DNA from: Micromonospora siamensis
GTDB taxonomy: Bacteria; Actinomycetota; Actinomycetes; Mycobacteriales; Micromonosporaceae
Direction: 5' to 3'
DNA length: 64,000 bases
NCBI RefSeq assembly: GCF_900090305.1
Contig: NZ_LT607751.1
Span: 1,488,001-1,552,000 of the forward strand
Made by a program: the position numbers and the translations under genes. This document shows positions 19,244 through 28,284 of this stretch, one piece after another. The notes under the pieces are model-generated. The model was given only the letters and a program-made list of their open reading frames with translations, was not told where the DNA came from and did no database searches. How positions within the stretch are numbered: position 1 is the stretch's first letter; each line of letters begins with the position of its first letter.

Positions 19244-20158
19244 TCAGTCGCGCCAGTCCACGACGGCAGAGATCTTGCCGACAATGGTGCGCCAACCCAG
19301 ACTCGCGGTTTGTGCCCCGATTTTCTTCAACCGTCGGCGGCCCATGAAACCACCGATTCCGCCGTTGACAGAGGCCCGCAGTGCCTCGTCCAGGTCGTCC
19401 AGGCTGGAGCCGGCGGAGAGCATGTCGAGCACGGCCGGTAGCCGCATCGCGTACGCCAGGTCACGGGCGACCTCGCCGGCCTCGATCAGGAGCGTGGGAT
19501 CCCACGTGTCGTGGCCGCCGCGCAGGTTCTCCACCACGAGGTCCAGCTCGTAGGTGTCCTCGTCGAGCGGGGCGATGTCGGCGGGTTCCACCCGTTCGGA
19601 CAATTCATTCCAGCTGTCCAGCTGGGACAGATCGTTGGGCGCACCGGAACGGATGAAACTGACCAGGGACTCGGGGGTCTTGAACAACAGCAGGCGGCCC
19701 CGGTGGCTCAGGAAGGCCGGGACCTCCTCGTCGCCCGCCTCGTCCTCGTCGGACTCGTCGTCCTCGTTCTCGTCCTCGTCGTCGGTGCGGCCGGACTCGC
19801 GCTTCTCGTCCTCGACCTCCGCGAACTCGGCGGCGAACTCCTCGTCGAGGATCACCACCTCGTCCTCGTCCTCGGCCTCCGCCGCCTGGCGGCGGGCGAG
19901 GAACGGGTCGTCCTCGTCGCGCTCGGCCACGTCCGTCGGGGTCAGCTCCCGCGCCGGCCGGTACGCCCGCAGCGTGAAGCCGGTGCCGGCGGGCAGGGCG
20001 ATCTCGACCGGGTCGATCCGCAGCTCGTCCCAGAGTGGGGAGCGGTCCCGGTGCGCGGCCTCGGACGTCGCGTCGGCGACGTCGGGCTCGACCGTCCCCT
20101 CGGTCTCGTCGAGCTCGGGCTCGTCGGCGTCGGGCCGTTGGGGCGACTGGCGGGCCAC
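19244..20158 (-). CDS. Conserved hypothetical acidic protein
   Basis: The protein has about 304 residues. The N-terminal half is very acidic (stretches such as DDEDENEDDESDEDEAGDEE). The C-terminal half looks globular: RLLLFKTPESLVSFIRSGAPNDLSQLDSWNEL and MRLPAVLDMLSAGSSLDDLDEAL. No membrane segment or catalytic motif. GTG 20158 was chosen because GGAGG lies 6 bases upstream in CACGGAGGTCAGCGTG. It is 40 bases upstream of the IS110-like gene on the same strand, so the two are probably co-transcribed. I do not recognise the function; any name implying primosome activity would be unsupported. Confidence 0.75.
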   Translation of the reverse strand: MARQSPQRPDADEPELDETEGTVEPDVADATSEAAHRDRSPLWDELRIDPVEIALPAGTGFTLRAYRPARELTPTDVAERDEDDPFLARRQAAEAEDEDEVVILDEEFAAEFAEVEDEKRESGRTDDEDENEDDESDEDEAGDEEVPAFLSHRGRLLLFKTPESLVSFIRSGAPNDLSQLDSWNELSERVEPADIAPLDEDTYELDLVVENLRGGHDTWDPTLLIEAGEVARDLAYAMRLPAVLDMLSAGSSLDDLDEALRASVNGGIGGFMGRRRLKKIGAQTASLGWRTIVGKISAVVDWRD

Positions 20159-20290
20159 GCTGACCTCCGTGTGCGTCGGGTTGCCCACTCGCCGACACCT
20201 CCGGCCGCCGAGTGACTCTGCGCACATACCCTAGTGGTCGGCTCCGGATGGGCCGGACCCGCACCCCGGTGGCGCTCCCACCGACCGACA

Positions 20291-20305
20291 AGTAGCGTGT
20301 CTACT
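20291..20305. promoter_or_regulatory. Candidate PadR operator overlapping its own promoter
   Basis: AGTAG CGTGT CTACT is an imperfect-centre palindrome directly before the PadR ATG (20307). The -10-like TAGCGT (20293-20298) lies within it, which fits autorepression. Confidence 0.55.
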
Positions 20306-20306
20306 C

Positions 20307-20648
20307 ATGAAGGCCCAGGCGCTGCACGGACACCTCGACGCGCTGCTGCTCGCGGTGCTCGAGCAGGGCGCGCTGCACGGCTACGCCATCATCGAGGCGC
20401 TGCGGGCCCGCAGCGCCGGCGCCCTGGATCTGCCCACCGGCACCATCTACCCGGCGCTGCGCCGGCTGGAGCGCGCCGGGTACGTCGCGAGTTCGTGGAG
20501 CACGGTCAACGGCAGGGAACGGCGGACCTACCAACTCACCGACGCGGGCGGTCGGGCACTGGCCGGCGAGCGGGCCGGCTGGCAGGAGTTCAGCGCCACG
20601 GTCGGCCGGTTCCTCGGCGCCGGCGAGCCACCCACCGCCCCGGCCTGA
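20307..20648 (+). CDS. PadR family transcriptional regulator (small)
   Basis: The protein has 113 residues with the PadR winged helix: LDALLLAVLEQGALHGYAIIEALRARS, then LDLPTGTIYPALRRLERAGYV and the wing NGRERRTYQLTDAG. Small (PadR-s2-like) members lack the long C-terminal dimerisation helix pair. Such regulators usually repress a nearby membrane protein or transporter gene; here the convergent neighbour (20692-21363) carries the HAAS/permease-prefix type sequence that often accompanies PadR proteins. The predicted message starts close to the ATG with no Shine-Dalgarno. Confidence 0.9.
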   Translation: MKAQALHGHLDALLLAVLEQGALHGYAIIEALRARSAGALDLPTGTIYPALRRLERAGYVASSWSTVNGRERRTYQLTDAGGRALAGERAGWQEFSATVGRFLGAGEPPTAPA

Positions 20649-20691
20649 CGCGGATCGGGCCGCCCTGGCCCGGGGCACGGACCCAGCGGGC

Positions 20692-21363
20692 TCAGCGGGC
20701 GGTACGCAGCCAGCCGTGCGCCGCCCGACCCAGGTTGCCCAGGGCAGCTCCGACGACCAGCGGCCCGATGATCATCGGCGGCCAGGTGAGCGCGGCGTCC
20801 CAGAGACCGACCGACCAGAGATAGAGCGCGCTGCCGGCCAGGGCGCCCACCACGAGCGCGCCGGTCAGCCCGAGGCCGGTCAGCCGGGCGGCGGGCGGCA
20901 GCCCCGGCTCGCCCCGGCGGGCCGCCCGGGTGAGCACCAGCAGACTCGCGGCGGCCAGCAGCGCGGCCACCACCCAGGCCACGTTCAGCGTGGTGGAGAG
21001 CAACAGGAAACCGGCGGGCGGGTGTGAGCCGTCCCGGTCCCAGCTCGAACCCTGCCAGGTCAGGTCGCCGCCGACGATCAGCACCGAGGCGACCGCCAGT
21101 CCGCGTACGGCGAAGCGCCGCAGCGCCCCGGCGGCCAGCTCCGCCTGGTACGCCGGCACCAGCCGGTCCGCGCTGCCGAACTCGGCGACCGCCCGGCGCT
21201 CGGCGTCCGGCCCGGACAACCCGTCGGCCCGGTACGCCTCGGCGGCGTCGTGCAGCGCGTCCCGCGCCTCGGTGAGCAGCTCGGTCCTCAACCGGGCCGG
21301 CCCGTGCAGCCGTACGGCCAGTTCCCGCAGGTGGGCCTCGACCGGTGTCCCGTCCCCGTGCAT
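20692..21363 (-). CDS. HAAS/permease-prefix domain membrane protein
   Basis: The protein has 223 residues. Residues 5-75 (VEAHLRELAVRLHGPARLRTELLTEARDAL, then GLSGPDAERRAVAEFGSADRLVPAYQAELA) match the helical prefix domain found in PadR-associated signalling proteins and permeases. Then four hydrophobic segments (LAVASVLIVGG; FLLLSTTLNVAWVVAALLAAASLLVL; ALVVGALAGSALYLW; MIIGPLVVGAALGNL). Probable partner of the PadR regulator, though it lies convergently rather than downstream of it. Function unknown. Confidence 0.75.
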   Translation of the reverse strand: MHGDGTPVEAHLRELAVRLHGPARLRTELLTEARDALHDAAEAYRADGLSGPDAERRAVAEFGSADRLVPAYQAELAAGALRRFAVRGLAVASVLIVGGDLTWQGSSWDRDGSHPPAGFLLLSTTLNVAWVVAALLAAASLLVLTRAARRGEPGLPPAARLTGLGLTGALVVGALAGSALYLWSVGLWDAALTWPPMIIGPLVVGAALGNLGRAAHGWLRTAR

Positions 21364-21433
21364 GCGCCCACCCTGCCACGGCGGCGCCCTCGCTGGGGTC
21401 CGGGAGATCCCCGGTCCCGTCCCCGAGTCGCCG

Positions 21434-23332
21434 TCAGGGGGCGAGTGCCAGGTAGCCGCGTTCGGCCGCCTCCTGGCGCAACCACTGCTCCCGGTACCAG
21501 CCCGGCGCGGCGGCCAGCTCGGCGTGCCGGCCCCGCTGGACCGCCCGTCCGGCGTCCAGCACGACGATCTCGTCGAAGTCGGCCAGGCCGCTGAGCCGAT
21601 GGCTGATCAGCAGCACCGAGTGCCCGGCCGGGGTGGCGGCGAGCACCGAGGCGAGCACCGCGTCGGCCGCCGCCGGGTCGAGCCCTTCGGTCGGTTCGTC
21701 CAGCACCAGCACCCCGGGGGCGGCCAGCACCGCGCGGGCCAGGGCGAGCCGCTGTCGTTGCCCGCCGGAGAGCTGCCCGCCTTCCTCACCGACCACGGTG
21801 TCCCAGCCGTGCGGCTGGTCGCGTACCCAGTCCAGCAGGCCGGCGGCCCGGGTGGCGGCGGCCAGCTCGTCGTCGGTCGCGCCGGGGCGCCCGAGCAGCA
21901 GGTTCTCCCGGACGGTGGCGTGGAAGACGTACGCCTCGGCGAGCAGGCCACCGACCGCCCGGGGCAGCTGCTCGGGCGGGTAGCCGGCCAGGTCGACGCC
22001 GTCCACGGTGATCCGCCCCCGCTCGGGGACGACCGTGCCGGTGACCACGGCCGTCAGGGTGCTCTTGCCGGCACCGCTCGGGCCCACCACCGCCACCCGC
22101 CGGCCGGCCGGCAGGTCCAGGTCGAGCCGGTCCAGCGCCGGTGCGGCGTCGGCCCGGTACCGGACCGTCACCCCGGTCAGCCGGACGTGGTGCGGTCCTT
22201 CGGCCAGGGCCGGAGCCGCATCGCCCGGGCCCGGTCCGGGGCCCGGCGGGAGGAGGCCGGTGGCACCGCCGGTGTCCGCCGCCCCGGTGCGTTCCGCGCC
22301 GAGGTCCGGCCCGCCGGCACCGGGTGCGGTGGCCGTGGGTGCGGTTGCCTCGGGCGTGGTGAGCAGGTCGGCGACCCGGGCCAGGCCGGCGCCGAGCAGG
22401 GTGCGCTGCCGGGCGGCGGCGACCAGCGCCAGGGCGATCTCCACGGCGGCCAGCGTCCCGACGGCGAGCACCCCGACCAGCACCCCGCCGACCCCGGAGC
22501 GGAGCGCCACCAGCACCACGGCGCCGGCGGTGAGGCCGGCCAGCAGCACTCCGGCGGCGTCCACCGCGAAGCCGGCGGCGGCCAGCCGTCGTTCCAGCCG
22601 GGCCAGCCGCTCGGCCCGGCCCCGGGCGGCGGCGAGCGCCGTCCCGGTGGCCCCGAAGGCGGCCAGGTCAGCGGCGCCGTGGGTGAGGTCGATCGCGTCC
22701 ACGGCGAGCGCCCCGCGCAGCGGCGCCACCTGGTCCGCGCTGCGCCGGGTCAGCCGGGTGGCGAGCAGCGGCAGGGCGACCCCGGCCAGCAGCAGCCCGA
22801 CCGCCAGCACCCCCGCCGCCGGCAGGGAGATCAGTGCCGCCCCGCCGACCGCGAGCACCCCGACCAGCGCGGCGGCGGCGCCCGGCACGAGCACCCGCAG
22901 CAGCAGGTCCTGGACGGCCTCCACGTCGGAGACCAGCCGGCTCAGCGCGTCCCCGGAGCGTTGGGTGGTGGCGGAGCGCCCGGTGGACAGGGTGGCGAAG
23001 ACCCGGGCCCGGACGTCGGTGATCATGCGGAGCACCGCGTCGTGACCGGCCAGCCGTTCGGTGTAGCGGAACACGCCCCGGCCGATCGCCAGCGCCCGGA
23101 CCGCGACGATGGCGACGGTCAGCCGGTCCAGCGGAGGCTGGCCGGCGGCGCTCATCAGCAGCCAGGTGGCCGTGGCCATCAGGGCGAGCCCGGCGAACTC
23201 GGTGGCGGCGGCGAGCAGCCCCGCGCCGACCAGCCGGCCCAGGTAGGGCCGGGCCAGCCGGAGCACCGCCCGCTCGGCGGACGCCCGCCCGCTCCCGCCC
23301 GCACCGCCGCTCACGCCTGGACCCCCGCTCAC
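21434..23332 (-). CDS. cydC: Thiol reductant ABC exporter subunit CydC
   Basis: The protein has about 632 residues. A membrane domain with six hydrophobic helices (GLALMATATWLLMSAAGQPPL in helix two) precedes an ATPase with Walker A VGPSGAGKSTLTAVVTG, signature LSGGQRQRLALARA and Walker B VLVLDEPTEGLD. CydDC exports glutathione or cysteine-type thiols and is needed to assemble cytochrome bd. GTG 23332 overlaps the cydD stop (GTGA); a second GTG at 23314 arises from an 18-base duplication and could also be used. Last gene of cydABDC. Confidence 0.92.
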   Translation of the reverse strand: MSGGPGVSGGAGGSGRASAERAVLRLARPYLGRLVGAGLLAAATEFAGLALMATATWLLMSAAGQPPLDRLTVAIVAVRALAIGRGVFRYTERLAGHDAVLRMITDVRARVFATLSTGRSATTQRSGDALSRLVSDVEAVQDLLLRVLVPGAAAALVGVLAVGGAALISLPAAGVLAVGLLLAGVALPLLATRLTRRSADQVAPLRGALAVDAIDLTHGAADLAAFGATGTALAAARGRAERLARLERRLAAAGFAVDAAGVLLAGLTAGAVVLVALRSGVGGVLVGVLAVGTLAAVEIALALVAAARQRTLLGAGLARVADLLTTPEATAPTATAPGAGGPDLGAERTGAADTGGATGLLPPGPGPGPGDAAPALAEGPHHVRLTGVTVRYRADAAPALDRLDLDLPAGRRVAVVGPSGAGKSTLTAVVTGTVVPERGRITVDGVDLAGYPPEQLPRAVGGLLAEAYVFHATVRENLLLGRPGATDDELAAATRAAGLLDWVRDQPHGWDTVVGEEGGQLSGGQRQRLALARAVLAAPGVLVLDEPTEGLDPAAADAVLASVLAATPAGHSVLLISHRLSGLADFDEIVVLDAGRAVQRGRHAELAAAPGWYREQWLRQEAAERGYLALAP

Positions 23333-23348
23333 GCCTGGACCCCCGACG
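23311..23348. repeat. 18-base tandem duplication across the cydD stop / cydC start
   Basis: The block containing GGGGTCCAGGCGTGAGCG occurs twice with 18-base period, so the junction contains two GTGAGC starts for cydC (23332 and 23314). Confidence 0.7.
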
Positions 23349-25002
23349 GTGCGGGGGACAGTTCGGTGACCCGGCCGTCGGCGACCCGGATGATCCGGTC
23401 GGCGTCGGCGAGCAGGGCCGGCCGGTGCGCCACCAGCAGGGCCGTACGCCCCGCGACGAGCCGCCGGGTGGCGTCCAGCACGACCGCCTCGCTGGCGGTG
23501 TCCAGCCGCGCGGTGGGCTCGTCGAGCAGCACCAGCGGGGCGTCCCGCAGGAAGGCGCGGGCCAGCGCCACCCGCTGCCGTTGGCCGCTGGACAGGCCGT
23601 GCCCCCGCTCGCCCAGCACCGTGGCCAGCCCGTCGGGCAGGGCGGCGACCACCTCGTCCAGGGCCGCGTCGCGTACCGCGCCGGCCAGCGCGGAGGCCGG
23701 GGTGTCCGGCGCGCCGAGGGTGATGTTGTCGGCCAGCGGGGCGGCGAAGAGGTGCGCCCGCTGCGGCACCCAGGCCACCTGCCGGCGCCAGTCGTCCGGG
23801 TCGACCGTCGCCAGGTCCACCCCGTCGACGGTGACCCGGCCGCTGGTCGGGGTGACGAAGCCGAGCAGCAGGTTGAGCAGGGTGCTCTTGCCGGCGCCGC
23901 TGGGCCCGATGACGGCGATCCGCTCGCCGGGGCGGATGGTCAGCGTGACGTCCCGCAGCGCGGTGGTCCGGTCGTACTCGACGGTCACCGCCTCGAAGCG
24001 GATCTCGCCGCGGCCGTCCGGTGCCGGGACCGGCCGACCGGTCGGGGCGGCCACCGGGCCGGCGGTGACGGTGAGCGCCTCGTCCAGCGCGGTCAGCCCC
24101 TCCATGCTGGCGTGGAAGCGGCTGCCGGCGGCCCGCAGCGGCAGGTAGGCCTCGGGGGTGAGCAGCAGCACCAGCAGCGCGGTGGAGAGGGTGATGCCGC
24201 CGCCGAGCAGCCGGATGCCGACCGGTACCGCGACCAGCGCCACCGACAGGGTGGCGATCAGCTCCAGCACCAGCGCCGAGAGGAAGGCGATCCGCAGGGT
24301 CTTCATGGTGGCCTGCCGGTGTCCGTCGGCCATTCGGCGGACCACCTCCACCTGACCCCGGGCCCGGCCGAAGGCGCGCAGGGTGGGCAGCCCGGCCACC
24401 ATGTCGAGGAAGTGCCCGCCGAGCAGCGAGAGCCGGCGCCACTGCCGTTCGGTGGCGGCCTGGGCCTGCCAGCCCAGCAGGGCGCCGAAGACCGGGATGA
24501 GCGGGAGGGTCAGCGCGATGATCAGCGCCGAGCTCCAGTCGGCGAAGACGATCCGGGCCAGCACCGCCAGCGGCACGGTGACGCTCAGCACGAGCTGCGG
24601 CAGGTAGCCGGTGAAGTAGGCGTCCAGCGCGTCCAACCCGCGCCCGGTCAGCGTGGCGAGCTGCCCGGCGCGCTGCCCGGCAACCCAGGTCGGCCCGTGC
24701 GCCCCGACCGCGGCGAGCAGCTCGACCCGCAGCGCCGCCTTGACCGTCGCCGCGGCCCGGGCCGCGACCGTGCCCTGCGCCCAGGTGACCGCCGACCGGG
24801 CGGCCACCGCGACGAGGAAGCCGGCCAGCGCCGGCCGGTCCAGTCGCCCGTCGACCGCCGTCGCCAGCAGGGCCGCCAGCGCGGTCGCCTGCGCCACGAC
24901 CAGCAGCGCCGTCACCCCGCCGAGCAGGGCGAGCACGGCGAGGTCGCGCCCGGCCGCGGGGACCCGGCGCAGCAGACGCGGGTCGAACGGGCGGCGGTTC
25001 AC
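23329..25002 (-). CDS. cydD: Thiol reductant ABC exporter subunit CydD
   Basis: The protein has 557 residues. Hydrophobic domain first (LAVLALLGGVTALLVVAQATALAALLA), then ATPase with GPSGAGKSTLLNLLLG, signature LSSGQRQRVALARAFL and Walker B LVLLDEPTARLD. Partner of CydC. The start ATG overlaps the cydB stop (ATGA) and its own stop overlaps the cydC start, so the whole operon is tightly coupled. Length and motif order are normal for actinobacterial CydD. Confidence 0.92.
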   Translation of the reverse strand: MNRRPFDPRLLRRVPAAGRDLAVLALLGGVTALLVVAQATALAALLATAVDGRLDRPALAGFLVAVAARSAVTWAQGTVAARAAATVKAALRVELLAAVGAHGPTWVAGQRAGQLATLTGRGLDALDAYFTGYLPQLVLSVTVPLAVLARIVFADWSSALIIALTLPLIPVFGALLGWQAQAATERQWRRLSLLGGHFLDMVAGLPTLRAFGRARGQVEVVRRMADGHRQATMKTLRIAFLSALVLELIATLSVALVAVPVGIRLLGGGITLSTALLVLLLTPEAYLPLRAAGSRFHASMEGLTALDEALTVTAGPVAAPTGRPVPAPDGRGEIRFEAVTVEYDRTTALRDVTLTIRPGERIAVIGPSGAGKSTLLNLLLGFVTPTSGRVTVDGVDLATVDPDDWRRQVAWVPQRAHLFAAPLADNITLGAPDTPASALAGAVRDAALDEVVAALPDGLATVLGERGHGLSSGQRQRVALARAFLRDAPLVLLDEPTARLDTASEAVVLDATRRLVAGRTALLVAHRPALLADADRIIRVADGRVTELSPAPSGVQA

Positions 25003-26006
25003 CAGTACACCGGTGCCCTACCGTCGATCCGTCCCCGGAAAATCCACCAGCACATCGCCTGAAAGCCTAGTAGGGCCGGAACGAGGGGCAGCGTCAGCCA
25101 GCCCAGCAGGGACAGGGTGGGCCCGCTGGCCGCCGCGTCGGCCACGGTCAGCCCGGTCACCGGGTCGGTCCCGGAGACCAGCGCCCACGGCCACCGGGCC
25201 GCCCCGACCAGCGCCACCGGCAGCGCCAGCGCCGCCGAGGTGGCGGCGAAGGCCAGGCCGGGCCGCCGCCGGCCGAGCGCTGCCCGGGCCACCAGCAGGG
25301 CCGTGACCAGCAACGACAGCAGGAGTACGGCCACCAGGGGCTGCTGCGTGCCGGCGCGTACCCGGTCGGAGAGCAGGCCCACGACGGTGGCCGCGCCGAC
25401 CGCGGCGAGCGCCACCGGCGCCAGCCGCCGGGCCAGCCGGGTCGTCGCCGCGGCGTCCGCCCGGGGCAGCCGCAGCGTGAGGAAGGTCGCACCGTGCACC
25501 GCCACCAGCGCCACCACGGCCAGCCCGGCGGCGGCGACGAACGGGGTGAAAAGGTGGGTGACCCCGGTGGCGTGCCCGTCCGCCGACATCGGCAGCCCCT
25601 GGAGCAGCCCGGCGAGCAGGGCGCCCCAGCCGAGCGCGGCGAGCGCGCTGCCGGCGACCACCACCCGGTCCCACCGCCTCCGGGCGCGGCCCCCGTCGGG
25701 GCGGCTGCGCAGCTGCACCCCGGCGGTCACCAGCACCACCCCGGCCAGGGCGCCCAGCACGGCCGGGTAGTACCCGGAGAGCAGCTCGCCCTCCAGCACC
25801 GGGAACGCGCCGAAGAGGATCCCGACGGCGGTCACCAGCCAGACCTCGTTGCCGAGGAAGAACGGGCCGAGCGCGGTGAGGGTGGCCCGCCGGGCGGCGG
25901 GCGAGCCACCCCGGGCGAGCAGCAGGCCGACGCCGTAGTCGTAGCCGCCGAGCACCAGGTAGGTGGCGAAGAAGAGGCCGAGCAGGGCGTACCAGGCGAG
26001 CTCCAC
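24999..26006 (-). CDS. cydB: Cytochrome bd ubiquinol/menaquinol oxidase subunit II
   Basis: The protein has 335 residues and about nine hydrophobic segments. It begins VELAWYALLGLFFATYLVLGGYDYGVGLLL, the diagnostic CydB start with the G-x-D-x-G element, and contains GPFFLGNEVWLVTAVGILFGAFP. With CydA it forms the high-affinity terminal oxidase. GTG 26006 was chosen, with GGAG about 11 bases upstream and the cydA stop 12 bases away. Its end overlaps cydD. Confidence 0.94.
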   Translation of the reverse strand: MELAWYALLGLFFATYLVLGGYDYGVGLLLARGGSPAARRATLTALGPFFLGNEVWLVTAVGILFGAFPVLEGELLSGYYPAVLGALAGVVLVTAGVQLRSRPDGGRARRRWDRVVVAGSALAALGWGALLAGLLQGLPMSADGHATGVTHLFTPFVAAAGLAVVALVAVHGATFLTLRLPRADAAATTRLARRLAPVALAAVGAATVVGLLSDRVRAGTQQPLVAVLLLSLLVTALLVARAALGRRRPGLAFAATSAALALPVALVGAARWPWALVSGTDPVTGLTVADAAASGPTLSLLGWLTLPLVPALLGFQAMCWWIFRGRIDGRAPVYW

Positions 26007-26017
26007 GGGGGTCTCCC

Positions 26018-27268
26018 TCAGGCGAGTACGGGTTGGCGGGGGTGGTCGTCGCTCTCCGGCGCCGGCGGGCGGCCCAGCGCCGGGTCGTGCGCGCCGCGGG
26101 CGGCGTGCCGGGCGAGCAGCACCCAGTTGGTGACGGCGAGCGTGCCGAGCAGCAGCCCGAACCCGACCAGTGAGGCGAGCATCAGCCCGGCGTCCACGTC
26201 GGAGACGGCCCGCGAGGTGGGGAGCAGCCCGTACGCCGCCCAGGGCTGGCGGCCGACCTCCCGGGCGATCCAGCCGAGGATCACCGCGACGAACGGCAGC
26301 GGCAGGGCGAACAGGATCAGCCAGAGCGGGAAGCGCAGCCGGATCACCGCGTCCCGCCAGAGCAGGGGGAGCAGCAGCCAGACGGCGCCCAGGGTGAAAC
26401 CGATCAGGATCATGAAGCCCAGGCCGACGTTGGAGAGCACCGGCGGGGTCCAGTCGCCGGGCCCGAACCGCGTGGTCCACTCGGCGACCAGCGCGTCCCG
26501 CCCCGGCCCGCCGCCGAACTTGGTGGGCTGCACCTGCCCGACCGGCCCGAACTGGGCGAAGCCGAAACCCTGGACGGCGGAGACGGCCAGCGCCGCGACG
26601 ACCAGGCCGATCCGCAGCGAGCTGCGGAACAGCGCGAAGTCGGGGGTACGCCGGATCAGGTGCCAGGCGCTCACCGCGGCCATCAGCATTCCACCGGTGA
26701 GCAGCGACGCGGCGAGCACGTGCCCGAACGCCATGCCGAGGGTGGGGTTGGTCAGCAGCGCGCCGAAGTCGGTGAGGTGGGCGACGCCGTCGCGCAGCTC
26801 GTAGCCGACCGGGTTCTGGAGCCAGGAGTTCGCCACCATGATCCAGAACGCCGAGGCGTACGCGGTGATCGCGACGCCCCAGAGCAGCGCGAGGTGCACG
26901 CCGCGACGCAGCCGGTGCCAGCCGAAGATCCACATTCCGAGGAACGTGGACTCCAGGAAGAACGCCAGCAGGGTCTCGATGGCGAGCGGGGCCCCGAAGA
27001 CGTTGCCCACGTAGCGCGACAGTCCGCTCCAGTTCAGGCCGAACTGGAACTCCATCACGATGCCGCTGGCGATGCCGAGCACGTAGTTGATCACGTAGAG
27101 CTGGCCCCAGAACCGGGTGAGCCGTTCCCACTTCGGGTCGCCGGTGAGGAACCCGGCGGTCTGCATCCCCACCAGGAGGGTGACCAGGCCCAGGGTGACC
27201 ACCACGAAGAGGAAGTGGATCGAGGTGGTGGTGGCGAACTGCAGGCGCGCGAGGAGCAGGGTGTCCAT
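26018..27268 (-). CDS. cydA: Cytochrome bd oxidase subunit I
   Basis: The protein has 416 residues. It begins MDTLLLARLQFATTTSIHFLFVVVTLG, with the heme b595 His near residue 18; further motifs GIASGIVMEFQFGLNWSGLSRYVGNVFGAPLA and WKHLI-type helices are present. About nine transmembrane helices. The length indicates the short Q-loop form, as in most Gram-positive enzymes. First gene of cydABDC; the 100-base gap upstream has a -10-like TAGGAT (complement at 27305-27310). The M56/BlaI pair lies upstream on the same strand. Confidence 0.94.
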   Translation of the reverse strand: MDTLLLARLQFATTTSIHFLFVVVTLGLVTLLVGMQTAGFLTGDPKWERLTRFWGQLYVINYVLGIASGIVMEFQFGLNWSGLSRYVGNVFGAPLAIETLLAFFLESTFLGMWIFGWHRLRRGVHLALLWGVAITAYASAFWIMVANSWLQNPVGYELRDGVAHLTDFGALLTNPTLGMAFGHVLAASLLTGGMLMAAVSAWHLIRRTPDFALFRSSLRIGLVVAALAVSAVQGFGFAQFGPVGQVQPTKFGGGPGRDALVAEWTTRFGPGDWTPPVLSNVGLGFMILIGFTLGAVWLLLPLLWRDAVIRLRFPLWLILFALPLPFVAVILGWIAREVGRQPWAAYGLLPTSRAVSDVDAGLMLASLVGFGLLLGTLAVTNWVLLARHAARGAHDPALGRPPAPESDDHPRQPVLA

Positions 27269-27368
27269 GGCCGCTCTCCAGGGGTTGGCTCGCTTGTGAT
27301 AGCGATCCTACACGTAGCGTCCCTACCTATCAGGCCCGGCCGCGGCGCCGTCCCGCTCAGCGGCGGAA

Positions 27369-28274
27369 TCAGCTCAGGAACAGTGAGATCGGCAGGGCGG
27401 CCAGGGTTGCCGACACGGCCAGCGCGACCGCCCCGAGCAGCCGGGGCGGGCGGTCGGCCACCATCAGCCGCTGCACCCGTACGTCCAGGTCCCGGTCACC
27501 GACCCCGAGCGCGCCGGCGGGCGTGATCCGGTCCCCGCAGGCGGCGAAGCGGCGCAGGGCGCCGGCCAGCGGCGCCTCGGCGTGCAGCTCCCGGGCCTTG
27601 TCGTCGGCGCGCATCTCGACCAGCAGGGCGACCCGCTCGTACGCCCTGCCGACCCAGCGGAACCAGGGCAGCGCCCGGCGCAGCGCGGTGAACGGCAGCA
27701 GCACCAGGTCGTGCCGCTCCTGGGCGTGCGCCCGCTCGTGGGTCAGCACCGCGGCCAGCTCCTCGCCGTCCAGCAGGCTGAGCGTCCCGGCGCTCACCAC
27801 CACGCGGGGGCGCACCCCCGGCAGGCAGTACGCCGCCGCGCTCGGGTGGTCGAGCACCAGCGCGCCGGGCACCGTCGGGTCCCGGCGGGCCACCAGGGTC
27901 AACAGGTCCCGGTGCCGACGCTGGGCCCGGACGCTCGCGTGGATGCTGCGCACGGTCGTGGTGATCAGCACCGCCCCGATGCCGAAGCCGACCCCGACGC
28001 CGGCCAGGTGCGCCGTGCCCAGCCCCGCCGGCAGTTGGCCGTGGGTCAGGTCGGTGGCCAGGGCGAGCAGGGCGCCACCGGTCGGCCGGTCGTACGCGGC
28101 CAGCCCGAGCGCCATCGGCACGCCCATCGCGGACAGGCCGAGTGCCAGCCCGACCGCCTGCCAGCAGACGATCGCGACCCGCGGAGCACGCCAGGTCCAG
28201 GTGGACCGGGCCAGGACCTGCGCGGTGAGATAGCAGGCCAGCATCGACGCGGCGAAGTGCACGGCGTACGCCAC
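27369..28274 (-). CDS. M56 family metallopeptidase (BlaR1-like) membrane protein
   Basis: The protein has 301 residues. Hydrophobic helices at the N-terminus (AASMLACYLTAQVLA; LALGLSAMGVPMALGLAA) and end flank the zinc protease motif LTHERAHAQERHDL (HExxH variant HERAH) followed by EMRADDKARELH with the third ligand Glu. It lacks the C-terminal penicillin-binding sensor domain of true BlaR1, so it is a minimal BlaR-like protease. It lies 10 bases after the BlaI gene stop and is presumably co-transcribed; it may cleave BlaI. The inducing signal is unknown. Confidence 0.85.
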   Translation of the reverse strand: MAYAVHFAASMLACYLTAQVLARSTWTWRAPRVAIVCWQAVGLALGLSAMGVPMALGLAAYDRPTGGALLALATDLTHGQLPAGLGTAHLAGVGVGFGIGAVLITTTVRSIHASVRAQRRHRDLLTLVARRDPTVPGALVLDHPSAAAYCLPGVRPRVVVSAGTLSLLDGEELAAVLTHERAHAQERHDLVLLPFTALRRALPWFRWVGRAYERVALLVEMRADDKARELHAEAPLAGALRRFAACGDRITPAGALGVGDRDLDVRVQRLMVADRPPRLLGAVALAVSATLAALPISLFLS

Positions 28275-28284
28275 GGCTGCCGCC

